From Effrenium voratum (Eukaryota; Sar; Dinophyceae; Suessiales; Symbiodiniaceae), in NCBI GenBank assembly GCA_963377175.1, contig CAUJNA010001835.1:815001-879000 (forward strand): a stretch of 64,000 nucleotides of DNA, in the 5' to 3' direction. Shown piece after piece: positions 49,101 to 57,836 of the stretch. Numbering within the stretch: the first letter of the stretch is position 1; the number at the start of each line of letters is the position of its first letter. The translations under genes were made by a program, and so were the position numbers. Under the pieces are notes generated by a model that saw only the letters and a program-made list of their open reading frames with translations, made no database searches and was not told the DNA's origin.

Positions 49101-49431
49101 ACCCACTTACCAAGGTTACAACCCCACTTATAAAGTGTCGAGGGAGTATGTTTCATGCTCTGGTGGATTCTCCTTTTACCGAAAAACGACTCGTGGCCCC
49201 CTTGACAACTTGAGTCAGAATCAAAACTCGGTACAAAAATGGTGCACCCAGAACAATGTAAAGAACTAAGAAGGTGGCCGCAGCTATTTATGGTTGGGAT
49301 CGTCCCTTACTAACCTTCATCTACCCGGGTTTTGATTGTGGCTCACTTGAGGTCTGAGTCCTGCCGAGGTAGAGCAAGGCAGCCACCGTGAGCACCGACA
49401 GCAGCAAGCCCTGTACTCTCCGTCGCCCGCC
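31079..49431 (-). CDS. unidentified multi-exon gene, partial
   Basis: A chain of about 23 small exons, listed separately, reads in one continuous frame with dinoflagellate-type splice sites (donors GT, GC and GA in similar numbers, acceptors mostly AG|G). I recognise no domain. Visible features: one strong hydrophobic segment near the upstream end ([16 protein letters not shown]), then a basic soluble region, a likely helical stretch ([14 protein letters not shown] then [12 protein letters not shown]), and an acidic [11 protein letters not shown] patch. One hydrophobic segment followed by a long soluble part would suit a single-pass membrane protein. Neither the start nor the stop codon is located. 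Two introns start with introner-like elements. Boundaries were chosen partly to keep the frame, so continuity is supportive rather than proof. Confidence 0.58.
31820..31896 (-). CDS. unknown gene, exon [14 protein letters not shown]...
   Basis: 77 nt encoding [20 protein letters not shown] then LDVPE; TTTTGAAG|G acceptor, GA donor. The intron before it would be only 53 nt, far shorter than the others. Confidence 0.55.
31950..32012 (-). CDS. unknown gene, exon [20 protein letters not shown]
   Basis: 63 nt in a long GC-rich island with AGAG|G and CAG|GC borders. A second frame over the same bases, [20 protein letters not shown], also looks coding, so the frame is open to doubt. Confidence 0.45.
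32918..32987 (-). CDS. unknown gene, Pro-rich exon
   Basis: 70 nt with near-ideal splice sites (TTTTCCGCCAG|G and GAG|GTGAGG). The frame is uncertain: phase favours [20 protein letters not shown], but [20 protein letters not shown] is equally open. The exon itself is convincing. Confidence 0.58.
33829..33868 (-). CDS. unknown gene, exon [13 protein letters not shown]
   Basis: 40 nt between TTGGAG|G and CAAG|GA. An alternative frame ([12 protein letters not shown]) would fit a different chain. Confidence 0.42.
33996..34040 (-). CDS. unknown gene, exon [15 protein letters not shown]
   Basis: 45 nt, AACAG|G acceptor and GC donor. [12 protein letters not shown] is vaguely like the HxVxYDDGxxEW strand of Tudor-type folds, but too short to call. 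Confidence 0.62.
34244..34279 (-). CDS. unknown gene, exon [12 protein letters not shown]
   Basis: 36 nt, GCCGAG|G and CAG|GA, phase 0 at both ends; continues the heptad-like pattern of the exon before. Confidence 0.62.
35350..35448 (-). CDS. unknown gene, 33-codon exon
   Basis: 99 nt between ATGGAG|G and CAG|GA encoding [18 protein letters not shown] then [15 protein letters not shown]; beta-like then helical character. The frame stays open further 3'. Confidence 0.72.
36224..36299 (-). CDS. unknown gene, exon [14 protein letters not shown]...
   Basis: 76 nt encoding [18 protein letters not shown] then LLGRRTR, GT donor (GTGGGC). The acceptor CCCCAAG|C lacks the usual following G. Strongly basic. 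Confidence 0.6.
36545..36686 (-). repeat. introner-like element, copy 2
   Basis: 142 bp from GTGAGCC to GACTCAG. Its GT directly follows the exon ending at 36687 (TTCAG|GTGAGCC). If its own AG were used, the protein would end four codons later (FED stop); the continuing frame instead uses an acceptor at 36300. Confidence 0.85.
36687..36805 (-). CDS. unknown gene, 39-codon exon before introner copy 2
   Basis: 119 nt after CATCCAG|G, encoding [30 protein letters not shown] and DFPEFWSAF, ending AG before GTGAGCC. The longest and most convincing exon of this gene. Confidence 0.75.
37475..37549 (-). CDS. unknown gene, exon [14 protein letters not shown]...
   Basis: 75 nt, TTTTCGCCAG|G acceptor and AAG|GC donor, encoding [20 protein letters not shown] then RKQLK. 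Clear coding composition in a GC-rich island. Confidence 0.7.
39060..39110 (-). CDS. unknown gene, exon [17 protein letters not shown]
   Basis: 51 nt, very good acceptor TTTCCTTCCGCAG|G and CAG|GC donor, phase 0 at both ends. Confidence 0.7.
39836..39870 (-). CDS. unknown gene, exon [11 protein letters not shown]
   Basis: 35 nt between AACCCAG|G and GCGCAG|GA. Confidence 0.52.
41308..41365 (-). CDS. unknown gene, exon [19 protein letters not shown]
   Basis: 58 nt with a good polypyrimidine acceptor (GCCCTTTCAG|A). The frame remains open past the GA donor as [17 protein letters not shown], so the 3' border is uncertain. Confidence 0.6.
41818..41876 (-). CDS. unknown gene, exon [19 protein letters not shown]
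   Basis: 59 nt, CTCAAG|G acceptor, AAG|GA donor; GC-rich island with a hydrophilic product. Confidence 0.62.
43228..43258 (-). CDS. unknown gene, micro-exon [10 protein letters not shown]
   Basis: 31 nt with a strong GTGAGG donor and a TAG|G acceptor. Confidence 0.5.
43480..43532 (-). CDS. unknown gene, exon [17 protein letters not shown]
   Basis: 53 nt, TTTCGCCAG|G acceptor and CAG|GA donor. The frame stays open past the donor ([13 protein letters not shown]), so a longer exon is possible. Confidence 0.62.
44132..44157 (-). CDS. unknown gene, micro-exon WSDGHHGL
   Basis: 26 nt, CCTAG|G acceptor, GTACGC donor. Supported only by phase and by good splice sites. Confidence 0.4.
44594..44755. 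repeat. TG-rich microsatellite region
   Basis: Interrupted GTGTGTGC/GTATGTGTGT runs in an intron of the unknown gene. Confidence 0.93.
45650..45832. repeat. ATGG tetranucleotide array
   Basis: More than 40 GGATG/ATGG units with short GGTG and GGAC variants. Because 4 and 3 are coprime it is open in all frames ([16 protein letters not shown]), which explains the 176-266 codon frames across it. Confidence 0.97.
45865..45934 (-). CDS. unknown gene, exon [14 protein letters not shown]...
   Basis: 70 nt between GCGAG|G and GAAG|GC encoding [18 protein letters not shown] then RRLR. All three frames are open, and this one fits the flanking phases. Confidence 0.55.
46580..46628 (-). CDS. unknown gene, exon [16 protein letters not shown]
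   Basis: 49 nt, CCCCAG|T acceptor, GCAG|GC donor. Phase matches both neighbours. Confidence 0.58.
47477..47569 (-). CDS. unknown gene, 31-codon exon
   Basis: 93 nt encoding [14 protein letters not shown] then [26 protein letters not shown] acceptor, CAG|GA donor. Cys-rich amphipathic helix character. The frame stays open well past the donor ([19 protein letters not shown]), so the exon may be longer. Confidence 0.65.
48180..48232 (-). CDS. unknown gene, exon [17 protein letters not shown]
   Basis: 53 nt, CTAG|G acceptor, CAG|GA donor. The same frame upstream reads [18 protein letters not shown], broken only by one TAA at about 48245, so the exon may once have been longer. Confidence 0.52.
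49209..49346 (-). repeat. introner-like element, copy 3
   Basis: 138 bp from GTGAGCC to CTCAAG. Its GT directly follows the hydrophobic exon ending at 49347. Its own AG is followed by a short open frame, so use of either this or a later acceptor is possible. Confidence 0.82.
49347..49431 (-). CDS. unknown gene, exon with hydrophobic segment
   Basis: 85 nt after CATCAG|G, encoding GGRRRVQG then [21 protein letters not shown] basic cluster before one hydrophobic stretch is typical of a signal anchor. Ends at the GTGAGCC of introner copy 3. It could be the first coding exon of a type II protein, but no ATG is in frame nearby. Confidence 0.65.
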
Positions 49432-51043
49432 CTGATGCTCAGCACGGAATGACAAGCAGTCCAAGTGTTGGTTGAATGAAGCGGTTTTAAGGGATTCCCG
49501 AAAGGAAACCTTGGGAAAATGGTGTTTCTTAAGTGGCCATTACAATTCCCTGCCTATCGATCTATCAAGAACAGCCCCTGTTCACAAACCAAAGTGCCCT
49601 CAAGTGCCCCACGTCCTGTCAGGTGGCCCCAAAAGTCTGGATTCTTGTGCAACAGTCTTCCCAAGTGACTGAAGTCCCAGTGGAACTCCGATTGGAGCGA
49701 GAGTGCGACATCCAATTTGAGCAGCGTTGTCCTTTTGGCCCGTTGACTGTTGGTTCTACCAGCATGGTCCACAACAAAGTACCATCACCCCGATTAAACC
49801 AGGCAATGATGAAACCCATATACTAAAACGCCAACGGGAGGTGTGGGCTCTGCTACAAGCGTCAGGTCGGTGCGTGATGCCTTCCGCATGAAGAATCCGT
49901 CGCATGAAGAAACCGTCGGGTGTGTTCTGCCCTTCAGTAGTTGAGCTCTCAACGCGCCACAGAAAAAGCGGGTTTAAAGAATCTCTGCATTGGGGAACCT
50001 TTGGTGTGCATTAACAAACAAGTCTGTCCGTCGTCTTATATTACATATACATATATATATATATGTACATATGCACATATTCTGAACCTCTGGCATACAA
50101 ATGTGGGTAGAAGCATGTAAATGGGGTCTGGCCTGGAAGGTTTTGGGAAAGGGGGGGTCCCACGTGGATGTTCACGGCTAAGATAAGGTTAAACCAGATC
50201 AAGTGCATCTGCTCTCATGTCCGATGATGTCCGATGGGTTCCCAACGGGGTTTGTCTCAAATTGGGATTTGGCCAAATAGGTGGTTTTGGTGTGTCTCCA
50301 AAGCGGGCTACACCCCAAAACCGGTCGTGGCTCCTCGACGGAGCTTGATGGCGGAATTTATGCAAGCCAGTTAAGTATGAAACTTCATAGCCAATGGGTC
50401 TATTGGAATAAGAGGACACCGGCCGGTTTAGATGGACCCCTTTGTTGGCACGCCCAATTTTTCGGGCCAGAAAAGGTCACTTCCACATGTTGGACCGATT
50501 CGAATCGGACACCATTTAGGAGAGTCATGTCCACCAACGACGTTTGAGGTGGTCTTCTATTTGGATGTGTCTCGTCTTTTAGGGGGGTGGTTGTCCCTTT
50601 CGTGTCCCCGTACACCAACCCCAGAAAGGGTGCCCTTATCAGCTGCAGGGAACATGGTTGCACATGGTCGCATACTGCAAATGCTCGACTCTTTTGGAAG
50701 CTCAATGCGCGAACCTCCAATCCAAACCTACCCACAACTCACAAAGACAGAAGCTCCACCCACTTAATGTCATGGCATGATTCTTTGGGGGGGCAACTTG
50801 TCAAAGGCAACTTCTGGGATCTCCAGTCCGAATCGAATCGACTCGTGGATCTACAATGCACAGACAGACCCGCCTGCTCATCCAGTCTGTGATTGCTTCA
50901 TGCTTGGCCAAGGGAAACCAAAAGAAAGCCACCAAAAGAAGACCAATGCCCATGGCTCCTGGAATTTTGAGCTGGCTGAAAATCCCCCGGGAGCCGCGGC
51001 AAACGTGCTCCACCCGCCCCGAAAAACTGCGAGCTGCTTCCGC

Positions 51044-51084
51044 CTCGCTGGGGCTGGGCGTGTCCTGCAGCAAGTGGCGGTATC
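51044..51084 (-). CDS. candidate upstream exon YRHLLQDTPSPSE
   Basis: 41 nt between ATCCCAG|G and GCGAG|GC. Phase 0 at its end matches the hydrophobic exon at 49.4 kb, so it may be the preceding exon of the unknown gene. The frame remains open 3' (AEAARSFSGRVEHVC). Confidence 0.48.
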
Positions 51085-54000
51085 CTGGGATCGAGAGATC
51101 CGATTTTCGGTTGCGAGTCGCGAGATATCCGAAGCTTCGCTCAACGGGCCACTGAAGTTATGCCCCGGATCACCAGCTAAGGGATTCTTAGGATGTACCG
51201 ACGTCAGGAAAGTCACTGGGGTAACTTGGTAACTTGGGTAGAGTTGCAATTGACTGGCGACTTCCAGTGAAACTGCCGCTGGAGACCCAAGAACAGATCG
51301 GAATTTGAGGGATCGGGCCCATGGAAAGGAGGTGAACCAAAACTGCGAACCCAGAATCGAATGAACCCTGAGCAGTTGGAAAGGGGGGAAACCGATTTTG
51401 AGAAAAACTCACCAGTTGGGATGATTAGAGATGTGCGGACGGGTACAAAATCCATGCGAATGGATCTGCATCGCAACTGGTGCCGATCTTCATGGATTTG
51501 GTAACCATCCACTGAAAAACCTAAGGCACCCCCTCTCCGGGACGATCAAAGTTACCGAGGTTCACCCAATAGGACACTAGACATTTAGTGAGTCCCCTGA
51601 TTTGTGCGAGGAACTTGCCAGAAATCCACAGACTAGTCATCTTGAACCCTCATCTCAGCCTCTCAGCCCACCAGAACCCTGGACCACGGACTCAGACAGC
51701 TGCTCACGCGAGAGGAACCCAGGATGACTTGGAAAAGGATTACTAAAGTCTCAGTTGATACTGCGGACCATCTCTTCCGCCTAAATGCAACGGGCGAAGC
51801 CACGTCCCAGCCATCGCGAGCGACGCGCCTCGCCCGTAAGCCACGCCGTTGTGTAGGGCATCTCTAAGCCTCAGGCGAACCGAATCGGGGCCGACTGACA
51901 CCTTTGACCCCGGTTGGTTGGTTGTAAAGGGAAACAAGAGGAAACCGTGTGTCCTTTTCTTTTCTCTTCTTCTGTTATTTTTTTTTGGGAGGGGACGGGT
52001 CGAGTTCGCAAATAGAAATTGAAGGTGATCACCGTTTCGGGCCACAACAAATGAAATGGACCAAGGGGAAACCAGCGGTCATTTCAGGTCGATTTGCTGT
52101 GGGCAAGTGAGATTCGGAATCAGACAATGACCCGTAACCATCCCTCGCGGCTTGTTCGATCATTCAGGGGATCCCAAACGCTTCGTTCCCATTGATTCCT
52201 TACTGACCAGCAAGAAGGTTCGATTTAGAAGGGCGTCGTTGCCGCGGCTGGGATTTGCCAAATTATTGCTATTGTTGCTCATCGGGAACCACCTCAAAGG
52301 TAGCTGGTGGACATGAATCCCCAACCTAGTCTTGATGAAAACGCAAAGGGCCCAACATTAAATGTCATAGCCACATGTGAAGTCACTAGAAGAGTGGTGC
52401 AAACAAAGGAACCGTCAGGGGTGAGATTTTCAGCTTCATCGATGTGCCACCGCACAAAGTTCTTTCAAGGCAATGGCCTTCCATTTGGCTGCTTTTTTGA
52501 GTGCACCCTTGTTGGGGTCGGTTTGAAGGAAAAACCAAGACACATTTCAGTCCAAGACGAGGACTAAGTGTTCTTGATCGTTAGAATACATCAGGTTGAA
52601 GGTTTTCTTGTCGCCTGCTCGTTGCGCGGTAGAATAGCCAATCTGTTCTCATTTGCTCCGCAAAAGCCAAGCAGTGTGAACAACCTTAGCTTGCGGGACT
52701 TGTGGAAGAGTGATTTGGATCTGAAAGGGCGCAGGCACCCATGATCAAAATACACACGGCTGGGCAAGGAACGCCCACTTTTACCCAACCTTGCTGGCCC
52801 AACTCATTGCTTGCATTCGCCTGGGTTCAGATACGGGAGGTTGTCAAACTTCGCGGCTCTCTATGGTATCCTTCAAAGGGCAACACGAGGCACTGTCCAA
52901 AATCTGGCCATATTTTAGGCGTTGCCCCTATGCACGTATATGTTGGGACTTGTCCCGGAAATACACAGTTGCGTGAAGTGTGTATATATATATATATAAT
53001 ATATATCTCTATATACATAGTGAATTATTGGTATTATTAAATGCATCGACTTTGTAGACAATCGTACTAGTATATATCATGTGTGCTAGATACTTGCTAA
53101 CACAACACCATCTTAAAAATGAACTTCTGTGCAGAAACATGCTTGATACCAAAAGTGTGCTCATTATCATGTTTAAAGTTCTTATCTAGTTCACTGTGTA
53201 ATGCATATAGTTTAGGTTCACAGTTGCTCAAAACAATACAAGTATCATTACTATATTGCCATGTATTGAAGCAAGCTTAGCAGGGCAAACGTAAACGCTA
53301 GGGCGTTCGCAAAGTGTCTGTGGGACTGCTAGATTCCAACCGAAACCCATTTTAGTTTGTTGGAGCTCGATATTCTTGAGGTCTGGATGCAACCATCTCG
53401 CCAGCTCTCACTTGTGGCTCAGACTGCAAGTTCGGTGGCTTTGCAAAGAGGGGCCGGGTCCTAGGGTGAATACTCCTCTGCGAAAAGGACATGGGACCCA
53501 AAAGAGGATCCCCAGAAAAGAGCCTTCGTCGAACAATGATGGTTTTTTTCGGGTTGGATGTTGATCTGGGGGAGTACTCCTCGCAGTCAAGGATTCTCCA
53601 CACGAGTTATTCACAAGTCACAAGAACCCGCCAGTTACTACAGCTACTTTGAAACCCCCTTCCCTTGGGACTGTACATCGCTCGTGCGCAACTTCGTGTG
53701 ACCTGTGGAAAGGAGGTGCAAACAATCTATGATACCCTCCTGCCCTTTGTCGTTGTCGTGGGTGTCCCAGATTTGGCAAGGGGCCTGTCGCAGCAGGAAC
53801 CCCTCTGCCATTACGGATTGACCGATTCTAATCCGCAGCGCCTGATCAATAAACCCTTTAGTGCTCAAGACTTTCAGGGAGGTCATGGTGGCCATCCTTT
53901 GATTTGGACAAGCCCAGGAGAAGCAATTAGACTTGGAGCTGCAAAAAGCTCACTTTGCGCTGCTTGAATGGGCAAATGAAGGAAAACCCAAAATACAGCA

Positions 54001-57000
54001 ACTTGAAAAGAAAAGTTGGCATTCAGTAGTCTAGAGGCCTGAATTGACTGTAGTAGCCACATGCCAATTCCCCGGCAAACGAAGGTTCCTCTTGAAAAAG
54101 TGTCAACCTTGGTGCTTTTGCTCATTCATCACAAGGTCTCGACCTCCGCATGCGAAGGAACAAATGCAGTCAACGGCCCACAGGCTCCCGCCCTGTTCCC
54201 TGCACTCGCTCGCGCGGGCGCCCGCGCTCCAGCATTTGCCGTCTGGCCGTCAAACGGCCAGCCAGTCTCGAGAACGCTCGAGACTCTCTCTGAGCCATCG
54301 AAGCCGCCCGGGTCCCCAACATGGAAAATCCTCCCCCCCCCCAACAAAAAAATACGAAGCAGGGATGCTAAATTTACTGCTCGCAAAAGGTTCGGATTGG
54401 GACCATCCCGAAACCTATGCTAAGGGGGGTCCAACACGACAAAAATTGATATAGATCGATCCTTTTCAGCCATTAGGATGCCTTTTGGCCCGCCCTTGAT
54501 GGCCCATGTACCAATGCATATGAATAGGGGCCTCTTCTAAGCGATCCTCATGGGCGATGAATGCAAACACTGCATCAACGATCGAAATAGCGCAAGTCGC
54601 AAATGCTGCAACGGAATTGCAAAACAAATGCTGGAAATCAAGCAAAATACATTCTGGCACTTTAGCTGAGTAGTCCATGACGAACATGATCCAAAATAGC
54701 GATGAAGAAGGCAAAACCGTTCTTAAGCACTTGCAACTGTCATACCAAAAGAGGCCAGGCACGCGCAAAACCGCCGGGACCTATCAAAAATCCTGGGTTT
54801 GATCTTGTGCTATTCAAGCTCGCGAAGCATTTATTTGATGCCACGCTTCTATTGCGAGTGCCAAAATAGGGGCCTCACTGTACGAGCAGGGTAGAAGTGC
54901 ATGGCACTCTTCCTTCCCAAATTGGGTGAAACCCAAATGCTGAGGTTGGGCCATCTACTTTCGTCCAACTGATGTGAACGGCCAAAAACGGGGCAACAAA
55001 CAAGAAAAGGAGAGCGCGATTTTTTTCGGGCGCAGCGGCTTTCTGGCTCTTTGGATCAAGTCCAAACTTCTGGGTTGCCACAATGGGCACCCCTCTTCAC
55101 CGCAAGCTTCTGCGGGTTCTTGGAACGGGGATTGCCCGTACCCAGTGCCGAATGCCACGACTTTTCCGGGGGGCAGTCCTGAAAAGCACGGAAATGGGGC
55201 GGGCTTCACTTTCTGGGGGTAGCCCTTATTGGGGGTGGTCTTGTGGAGGAAAGTAAAAGGACACCCCTTCTCGGGGGTCCCAAACCCGATTTTGACAGAC
55301 GTGAACACCGGATGAATGAAGCCTCTGGTTGAGGAAAAGCTGGGCCAGCCGTACTGCACATACTGCTTTCAATCGTCCCCTTAGTTTTGTTGGATGCGTG
55401 TCTTCGGAAAGCAAAAAAAGAAACTCAAGGCAAACAATGTGAGTACCGCCTTCAGGTCAGGAGCTCCAACTTGGGGCTTGGAGCCTCGACCCCCTTCACC
55501 AGAAAAAGAAAGAGGCCCTTTCCAGGCCGAAAGATGCAGGTAAACATGGAACCTGAAAATCATCCATAGAGGCAGCTTGGATGGAGGTGAGATGGATTCC
55601 AGGACCGGGCGTTGAACGCCGAATCGCCGCACGCGAACGAGCTCCACTTGCTCATGGTCGCATGAAAAGGGGATGCCCTTTCGCAGCAAGTTTCTTTCAT
55701 CCCAAACATGGGCAACTGAAACCCACTGCCTTTCGGCTCTACCAAGATGGTTCTACTGGCATTTTTAGGCCTACTAGAATCCTTGTTGAACCAGTAGTCC
55801 AACCACCTATTGAAACTGCTCAGGACTTTGCGCTTCTCACATACATGGACTGGCCCCCCTGCCCTCGGTCGGGCCTACGTCACTGGCTCGTGAAAACCAT
55901 AAAACGGGACTTCGGATTGAAGCCGAAGTTGCTCTCAAAGACCCGATCGGCGCTTCGAGGCCACCCGCTAAAAACACGCACATACTCATGGAAACTGCAA
56001 TTGTCCACAGACCTGGCCAAATCACAACACTACACAAGGAGGATTCATCGGCAAAAGCACGGAGCAAGACGGGGGCCAACCCCTCCACAGTGCATACCTA
56101 CGACCGCATCGATGCGGTAAGCTTTTCCGCGGATCCGCGGACCAAGGCCATTGTTTCGCTGAAGGCGACAGGGGTCCTTCGGATCCCCTTGAAGCCAAGT
56201 GGGCCAAAGTCCACGAGGAGACGAAGAAACAAAATAGAAGCCACCAACGGCTCACTCCCAGATCGGACGAGCTGTTCGAGGCCCAAACCGCCAGCTCGAG
56301 CGAGCCGACTTTAAAATCAAAAAAAAAAAACGCCTGGCCCATATCATATGGGGTATGGGTCAAAATTAAACCAGGGGACCGCAGATTTTAGTCTATGTTA
56401 CCACTTACCAGGGTTCGATTTTGGGTACCTATTTTTGACCCACAGCCATGTGGGCCACAACCGTACAAGGTCAAGCTCCATGGGGTGTGCCAAGGCTTGT
56501 GGGATTCTTGCCTAAAGCTAGCTTCGGGACCTTGGAGACGAAGCAACCAGCCGCGGAGAGGGTGCAGCAAAAACGACACAAACCTGCATTTCGCGTTCGC
56601 GCTAAGCGCCCTGAATCCCGACAAATACGAACACCTTAAGGGTCTGCGGGAAACACCTATGGCTTTGTCTCACAATTAAGAACCCCCATGATTTGGGCTG
56701 TCCCCTTGAAACTAACAAAACATGACTTCAAACGAGGCACGTCCACAGGCTCAGCACAGCACCTGACCCGAGCACTTCTGACAAAGCACGTCGTTTGTTT
56801 CTTCAAATAGAACGGCGGATTGCCGACTCCTGACCAGTAGCGGGCGGCGACAGCAAAACTGTTCAAAAATCGTGTAGGACTTGTTGCGGGGACTGCTCAG
56901 GCGGTCCCAAGTGGTACCCGCAACTTTGATGCTCCGGGTGCCATCGCTCTACTCCACCGCCTAAGAACTATCTGTTAAGGGACCCTGCGCACGTGGTGTC

Positions 57001-57836
57001 TTATAGAACCAACGGGTCTGCCCGAATCATAAGAGACCCGAGGTTCCAAGTGGGGTACCCGTCAAGTCCCACAGGCCGCACCTGACGCATACGTCAAGGT
57101 TGGCGCCTTCTGACAGCATGCAGGGCAAAGAGGCATAGGCCAAGTCCTTCAAACGTATGATTATAGATATATATTCTTTAGCGGAGATTCTCCTTTTGGT
57201 TTCCCGGACAAACACAAACACATGTTTTTGTTTCCTCAAATACACAAGCCCATAGAAGTGCGTCTTTTGTTGACGGGTCGATCCAAAACACCCCCCACCC
57301 CCACCCCCACCCCCCACCCAAAAAAGTTGGGAACCGCTCGAAACGGGTGGCCACCCCCCTCACGGTAAGGAAGCATTCGCTAACTTCTGATTTTTTCGGC
57401 ACAAACCTCAATTTCAGCTCTTGGGGAAAATCTACACGAATAGAGTGACAGCCTGTGGCAACTCTATCTTCCCAAAGGCAATGAGCCCAGCTGGTATATC
57501 GGAGCGAAACAAATGGGTTTGTTTTCCCAAGAACTGTGTTCCTTTGGTGTCCCCAATATCCTTGTCCCTTCGCCCAACACACGGACTCCACCAGGAGCGT
57601 GAAAAAGACAACAAGCATTCGAACCCTGCATGGGAGGGGTGTCGGCTGGAGAATGATTGTCCGTCCACCATCGAGGTCCTGAGTCCTTAGCTGACTTTCC
57701 CACCAACAGGGTGAACAACCCGAAGCCTCTGATGGTCAACCTCAAATTAGTGCCACTAGGTTCCAGAACACCCGCAAAAGCCCCTGGAACCTTCATGGGG
57801 GAGCCCCAGTCAACAAGTTTGATTTAGGGAAACTAC
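51085..57836. other. intron or intergenic region with isolated exon-like patches
   Basis: AT-rich with TA runs at 52.98-53.30 kb. GC-rich patches at 54.19-54.32, 55.57-55.66 (minus: VELVRVRRFGVQRPVLESI) and 56.10-56.30 kb are open on both strands; no frame could be chosen. Contains repeat family B copy 2. Confidence 0.4.
56340..56455 (-). repeat. repeat family B, copy 2
   Basis: About 115 bp, same order of blocks as the 17.3 kb copy, ending near a CAG|G on the minus strand. No exon was identified next to it. Confidence 0.7.
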
